DNA of 61,763 bases, taken from contig PLLM01000040.1 in NCBI GenBank assembly GCA_003141275.1, positions 1 to 61,763 on the forward strand, written 5' to 3'. A program made the position numbers and the translations under genes. Positions within the stretch are counted from its first letter, which is position 1. Each line of letters opens with the position of its first letter. The notes below the pieces were generated by a model, which did no database searches, was not told where the DNA came from, and saw only the letters and a list, made by a program, of their open reading frames with translations. Shown piece by piece: positions 59,376-61,763 of this stretch. Origin of the DNA: Phycisphaerales bacterium. GTDB lineage: Bacteria > Planctomycetota > Phycisphaerae > Sedimentisphaerales > Anaerobacaceae.

Positions 59376-60653
59376 ATGGCTTCAGTTTGCTTTTACTTTC
59401 AGGTTCATCAGCCGACACGTCTAAGGCATTACACCGTCTTTGACAACAACATCAATTATTTTGATGACCGCAAGAACGCCGAGATTTGCCGAAAGGTCGC
59501 CAACAAGTGCTACCTGCCGGCCAACCGGCTTATCCTGGACCTGATTCGCAAATACGACGGCAGGTTCAAGGTGGCTTACAGCGTTACGGGCGTTCTGCTC
59601 GAACAGCTTGAGGCGTACTCTCCCGAAGTTCTCAGCACTTTCGATGCCCTTGCGCGAACCGGCTGTGTCGAATTCCTGGCGGAGACCTATTACCACAGCT
59701 TGAGTTTTCTGTATTCCCGCAATGAGTTCGCGGCCCAGGTCAATAAGCAGGTCCAGAGGATTCAGGAGCTTTTCGGTCAGACGCCCCGTGTTTTCCGAAA
59801 TACCGAGCTTATCTACAATAACGACCTGGCTTCGATGATAGAGTCGATGGGCTGCTTCGACGCGGTCATCAGCGAAGGCGCGGACCACATCCTCGGGTAT
59901 CGAAGCCCGAATTTTGTCTATACGCCGAAAGGGTGCAATCGCCTGCGGCTCCTGCTTAAAAATTACGCGTTGAGCGACGATATAGCGTTTCGGTTTTCGA
60001 ACCGGGGCTGGACACAATGGCCGTTGACGGCGGACAAATTTGCGCACTGGGTCAACAGGGTGAACGGGAATGGGTTCACAGTTAATTTATTTATGGACTA
60101 CGAGACATTCGGGGAGCATCAGTGGAAGGATACCGGGATATTCGATTTTATGTACCATCTGCCTGAGGAAATTCTCAGACACCCGGACAACAATTTCAAG
60201 ACGCCGAGCGAGGTTGTGAAGACATATCAGCCGATGGGAGTGGTTGATGTGCCTCATTTGATAAGCTGGGCTGACACCGAAAGAGACCTTTCCGCGTGGC
60301 TTGGCAACGCAATGCAGTCCAACGCCATTCACGAGCTGTATCGTCTCGAAAAGAAGATAAAAGGTTCCGGCGATGCCAAACTTATCAACGACTGGCGTAA
60401 ACTCCAGACCTCGGACCATTTCTATTATATGTGCACGAAGTATTTCGCGGACGGGGATGTGCATAAGTATTTCAATCCCTACGATTCGCCATACGACTCT
60501 TACATAAACTTTATGAATATCCTCGGTAACCTGCATCTAAGGTGCGTCAAACATCCTCCCGCGGCCCCGTTTGGCCAGGTTGCGCAAAACGCCGAATCGC
60601 TCACGGCGGTTCGACAGGACTCGTCACAGGCGGACGCGGTCGCCGCGAACTAA
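59376..60653 (+). CDS. GH57 glycoside hydrolase (alpha-amylase-like)
   Basis: The 425-residue protein is of the GH57 family: FYFQVHQPTRLR at the N-terminus, LAETYYHSLSFLYSR, FRNTELIYNNDLA with the catalytic nucleophile Glu, and MDYETFGEHQW with the acid Asp. The C-terminal part (SDHFYYMCTKYFADGDVHKYF) completes the barrel. It probably hydrolyses or transfers alpha-1,4-glucan chains in the cytoplasm; no signal peptide is present. Between it and the synthase gene there is a short ATTGCAGATTG-type repeat (59283-59312). Ribosome-binding site AAAGGAAT precedes ATG 59376. Confidence 0.92.
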   Translation: MASVCFYFQVHQPTRLRHYTVFDNNINYFDDRKNAEICRKVANKCYLPANRLILDLIRKYDGRFKVAYSVTGVLLEQLEAYSPEVLSTFDALARTGCVEFLAETYYHSLSFLYSRNEFAAQVNKQVQRIQELFGQTPRVFRNTELIYNNDLASMIESMGCFDAVISEGADHILGYRSPNFVYTPKGCNRLRLLLKNYALSDDIAFRFSNRGWTQWPLTADKFAHWVNRVNGNGFTVNLFMDYETFGEHQWKDTGIFDFMYHLPEEILRHPDNNFKTPSEVVKTYQPMGVVDVPHLISWADTERDLSAWLGNAMQSNAIHELYRLEKKIKGSGDAKLINDWRKLQTSDHFYYMCTKYFADGDVHKYFNPYDSPYDSYINFMNILGNLHLRCVKHPPAAPFGQVAQNAESLTAVRQDSSQADAVAAN

Positions 60654-60836
60654 AGACGCGACAGCGTACCCGGCTTAGTCACGGCACAATCGATTGGATG
60701 AAACAACGGGAATCTCTTCTACTGGCAAAAACACCCTGCTTGACGGTACCTATTTGCATCAACGATAATTGCATTTTTACTATTTGATTTTTGTTTATAT
60801 AATCGACAATAGTATAATAACCCTGGAGCAAAATGT

Positions 60837-61763
60837 ATGTCTTCAAAAGCCGTCTTATTGGCCGTCCTTATCGCCTGTGTCTGCGCCGCCGTTATTGCCG
60901 TCCATTGGCCGGCCCTCTCCGCACAGGCGTTGTCTTTCGATGATAACGAGTATCTTGTCAACAACGCTCTGGTCAAAAGCCCCAGTTGGTCTTCCGCCCG
61001 GAAATTCCTTTCTCAAGTTTTGGAACCATCAACCGTAGGCGGCTATTATCAGCCGCTGGCAATGATATCACTGATGCTCGATTATTCCCTTGGAGGGCGG
61101 GTCGAAAATCTTATGCCCTTCCATCGCACAAGTCTTGCCCTCCATGCTGCGAATACCGCATTGGTCATTGTGCTGCTCTATCTGCTTTTTGGTGAGGTGT
61201 GGATTGCCGCGGCTGCAGGTCTGTTGTTCGGCCTCCATCCTATGACAGTGGAAACTATCCCGTGGGTTGGCGAACGAAAAACCCTTCTCGCCGCTTTTTT
61301 CGCCCTGTGGTCACTGCTCTTCTACCTCCGCTATACACATGCGCGGAAAGCGGGGGCGGGAATCCAATCCCCTGCGGGCTGCTCTACCTGGGGCTTTTAC
61401 ATCGCCTGCTTGTTCTTCTACCTCCTCGCCCTTATGTCCAAGCCCACCAGCACGCCCCTACCTGTTCTGATGTTATTGCTCGATTTTTGGCCGTTAAAAA
61501 GGTTCAAATGGCGGTCGTTTCTTGAAAAAATTCCTTTTTTTATCCTTGGCGGTATCTTTGCCATCATAACCTATATCTCTCAAACTCGCACCGCCGTCAC
61601 CGTCTCGCCCGTCAAGATGGGCACTGGGCATGTTTTTTTCACGCTTTGCCACAACATAATCTTTTATCTGTGTAAAATTATATGGCCGGTAAATCTCTCT
61701 TCACACTACCCCTTCCCCGACCCTCTGAATCTCTCCCAGTCGATGGTTCTGGCAGGCGTTATA
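60837..61763 (+). CDS. GT-C-like membrane protein, fifth paralogue, partial at window end
   Basis: The frame starting at ATG 60837 (GGAG at 60825-60828) stays open for 309 codons to the window edge, so the gene is incomplete. It has the same landmarks as the four tandem paralogues at 37.6-45.6 kb: an acidic loop SFDDNEYLVNN, YYQPLAMISLMLDYSLGG, FGLHPMTVETIPWVGERKT, and LMSKPTSTPLPVLMLLLDFW. These are related but much more divergent than the tandem copies. Multiple membrane helices are visible; TPRs, if present, lie beyond the window. It is on the plus strand, 183 bases after the GH57 gene. Confidence 0.75.
   Translation, partial: MSSKAVLLAVLIACVCAAVIAVHWPALSAQALSFDDNEYLVNNALVKSPSWSSARKFLSQVLEPSTVGGYYQPLAMISLMLDYSLGGRVENLMPFHRTSLALHAANTALVIVLLYLLFGEVWIAAAAGLLFGLHPMTVETIPWVGERKTLLAAFFALWSLLFYLRYTHARKAGAGIQSPAGCSTWGFYIACLFFYLLALMSKPTSTPLPVLMLLLDFWPLKRFKWRSFLEKIPFFILGGIFAIITYISQTRTAVTVSPVKMGTGHVFFTLCHNIIFYLCKIIWPVNLSSHYPFPDPLNLSQSMVLAGVI

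Overview
This window most likely comes from an anaerobic, polysaccharide-degrading member of the Planctomycetota (Phycisphaerae / Sedimentisphaerales-like). That assignment is inferred from gene content and was not tested against a database. The supporting features are an oxygen and peroxide defence set typical of strict anaerobes, ferredoxin-dependent 2-oxoacid metabolism, ECF sigma factors coupled to one-helix LolA-like proteins, TPR-bearing polytopic membrane proteins, lipoprotein glycan hydrolases, and a short Bdellovibrio-type bacterial histone. There is no rRNA, no CRISPR array and no recognisable integrase. One tRNA gene (Arg, CCT) is present.

Layout. 0.1-9.1 kb: a sialate O-acetylesterase-like lipoprotein, rnpA, a MerR-like regulator with an MCE/MlaD protein, then a sugar-activation cluster. 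That cluster is a galactokinase-like GHMP kinase facing a four-gene overlapping operon of GH27 alpha-galactosidase, GDP-mannose 3,5-epimerase-like enzyme, divergent GHMP kinase and tandem cytidylyltransferase. 9.4-18.5 kb: an anaerobe's oxygen-defence island (rubrerythrin, lipoprotein thiol peroxidase, flavodiiron protein, desulfoferrodoxin, two ferritin-like proteins, a flavin reductase-rubredoxin fusion), with zwf for NADPH and korA/korB for reduced ferredoxin. 18.5-21.2 kb: a TIGR02757 protein overlapping an unrecognised 60-kDa protein. 21.2-25.8 kb: an Rrf2-controlled hcp operon with a clear promoter/operator. 26-29.5 kb: two orphan CheY-like regulators, tRNA-Arg, an HTH protein with a dead receiver domain, and a DegT-type aminotransferase. 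29.5-33.7 kb: two sigma/LolA-like pairs in tandem. 33.8-37.6 kb: a DUF434-like protein, a fused MFS/spermidine-synthase-like protein and an RNase Z-like hydrolase.

37.6-47.3 kb holds one long probable operon: a nucleotide-sugar dehydrogenase followed by four back-to-back paralogues of a GT-C-like membrane/TPR protein. Each stop codon directly touches the next start, and blocks of identical DNA point to gene conversion. 47.3-54.3 kb is an accessory, repeat-rich segment with an HNH-AP2 endonuclease, a membrane KAP NTPase and an ankyrin protein. It is bounded by two same-length, directly repeated paralogues of the dehydrogenase.

The most unusual structure is at 53.74-54.27 kb. Three orphan copies of the dehydrogenase's last roughly 20 codons, each with its own stop codon, lie in series downstream of the intact gene. 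They are mixed with a family of bulged 35-39-nt hairpins. Their codons differ at most synonymous positions while the peptide stays almost unchanged.

56.2-61.8 kb: two small conserved-looking proteins, the bacterial histone, a GT4 glycogen-synthase-like enzyme with a GH57 amylase-like enzyme, and a fifth GT-C/TPR-type paralogue that runs off the right edge.
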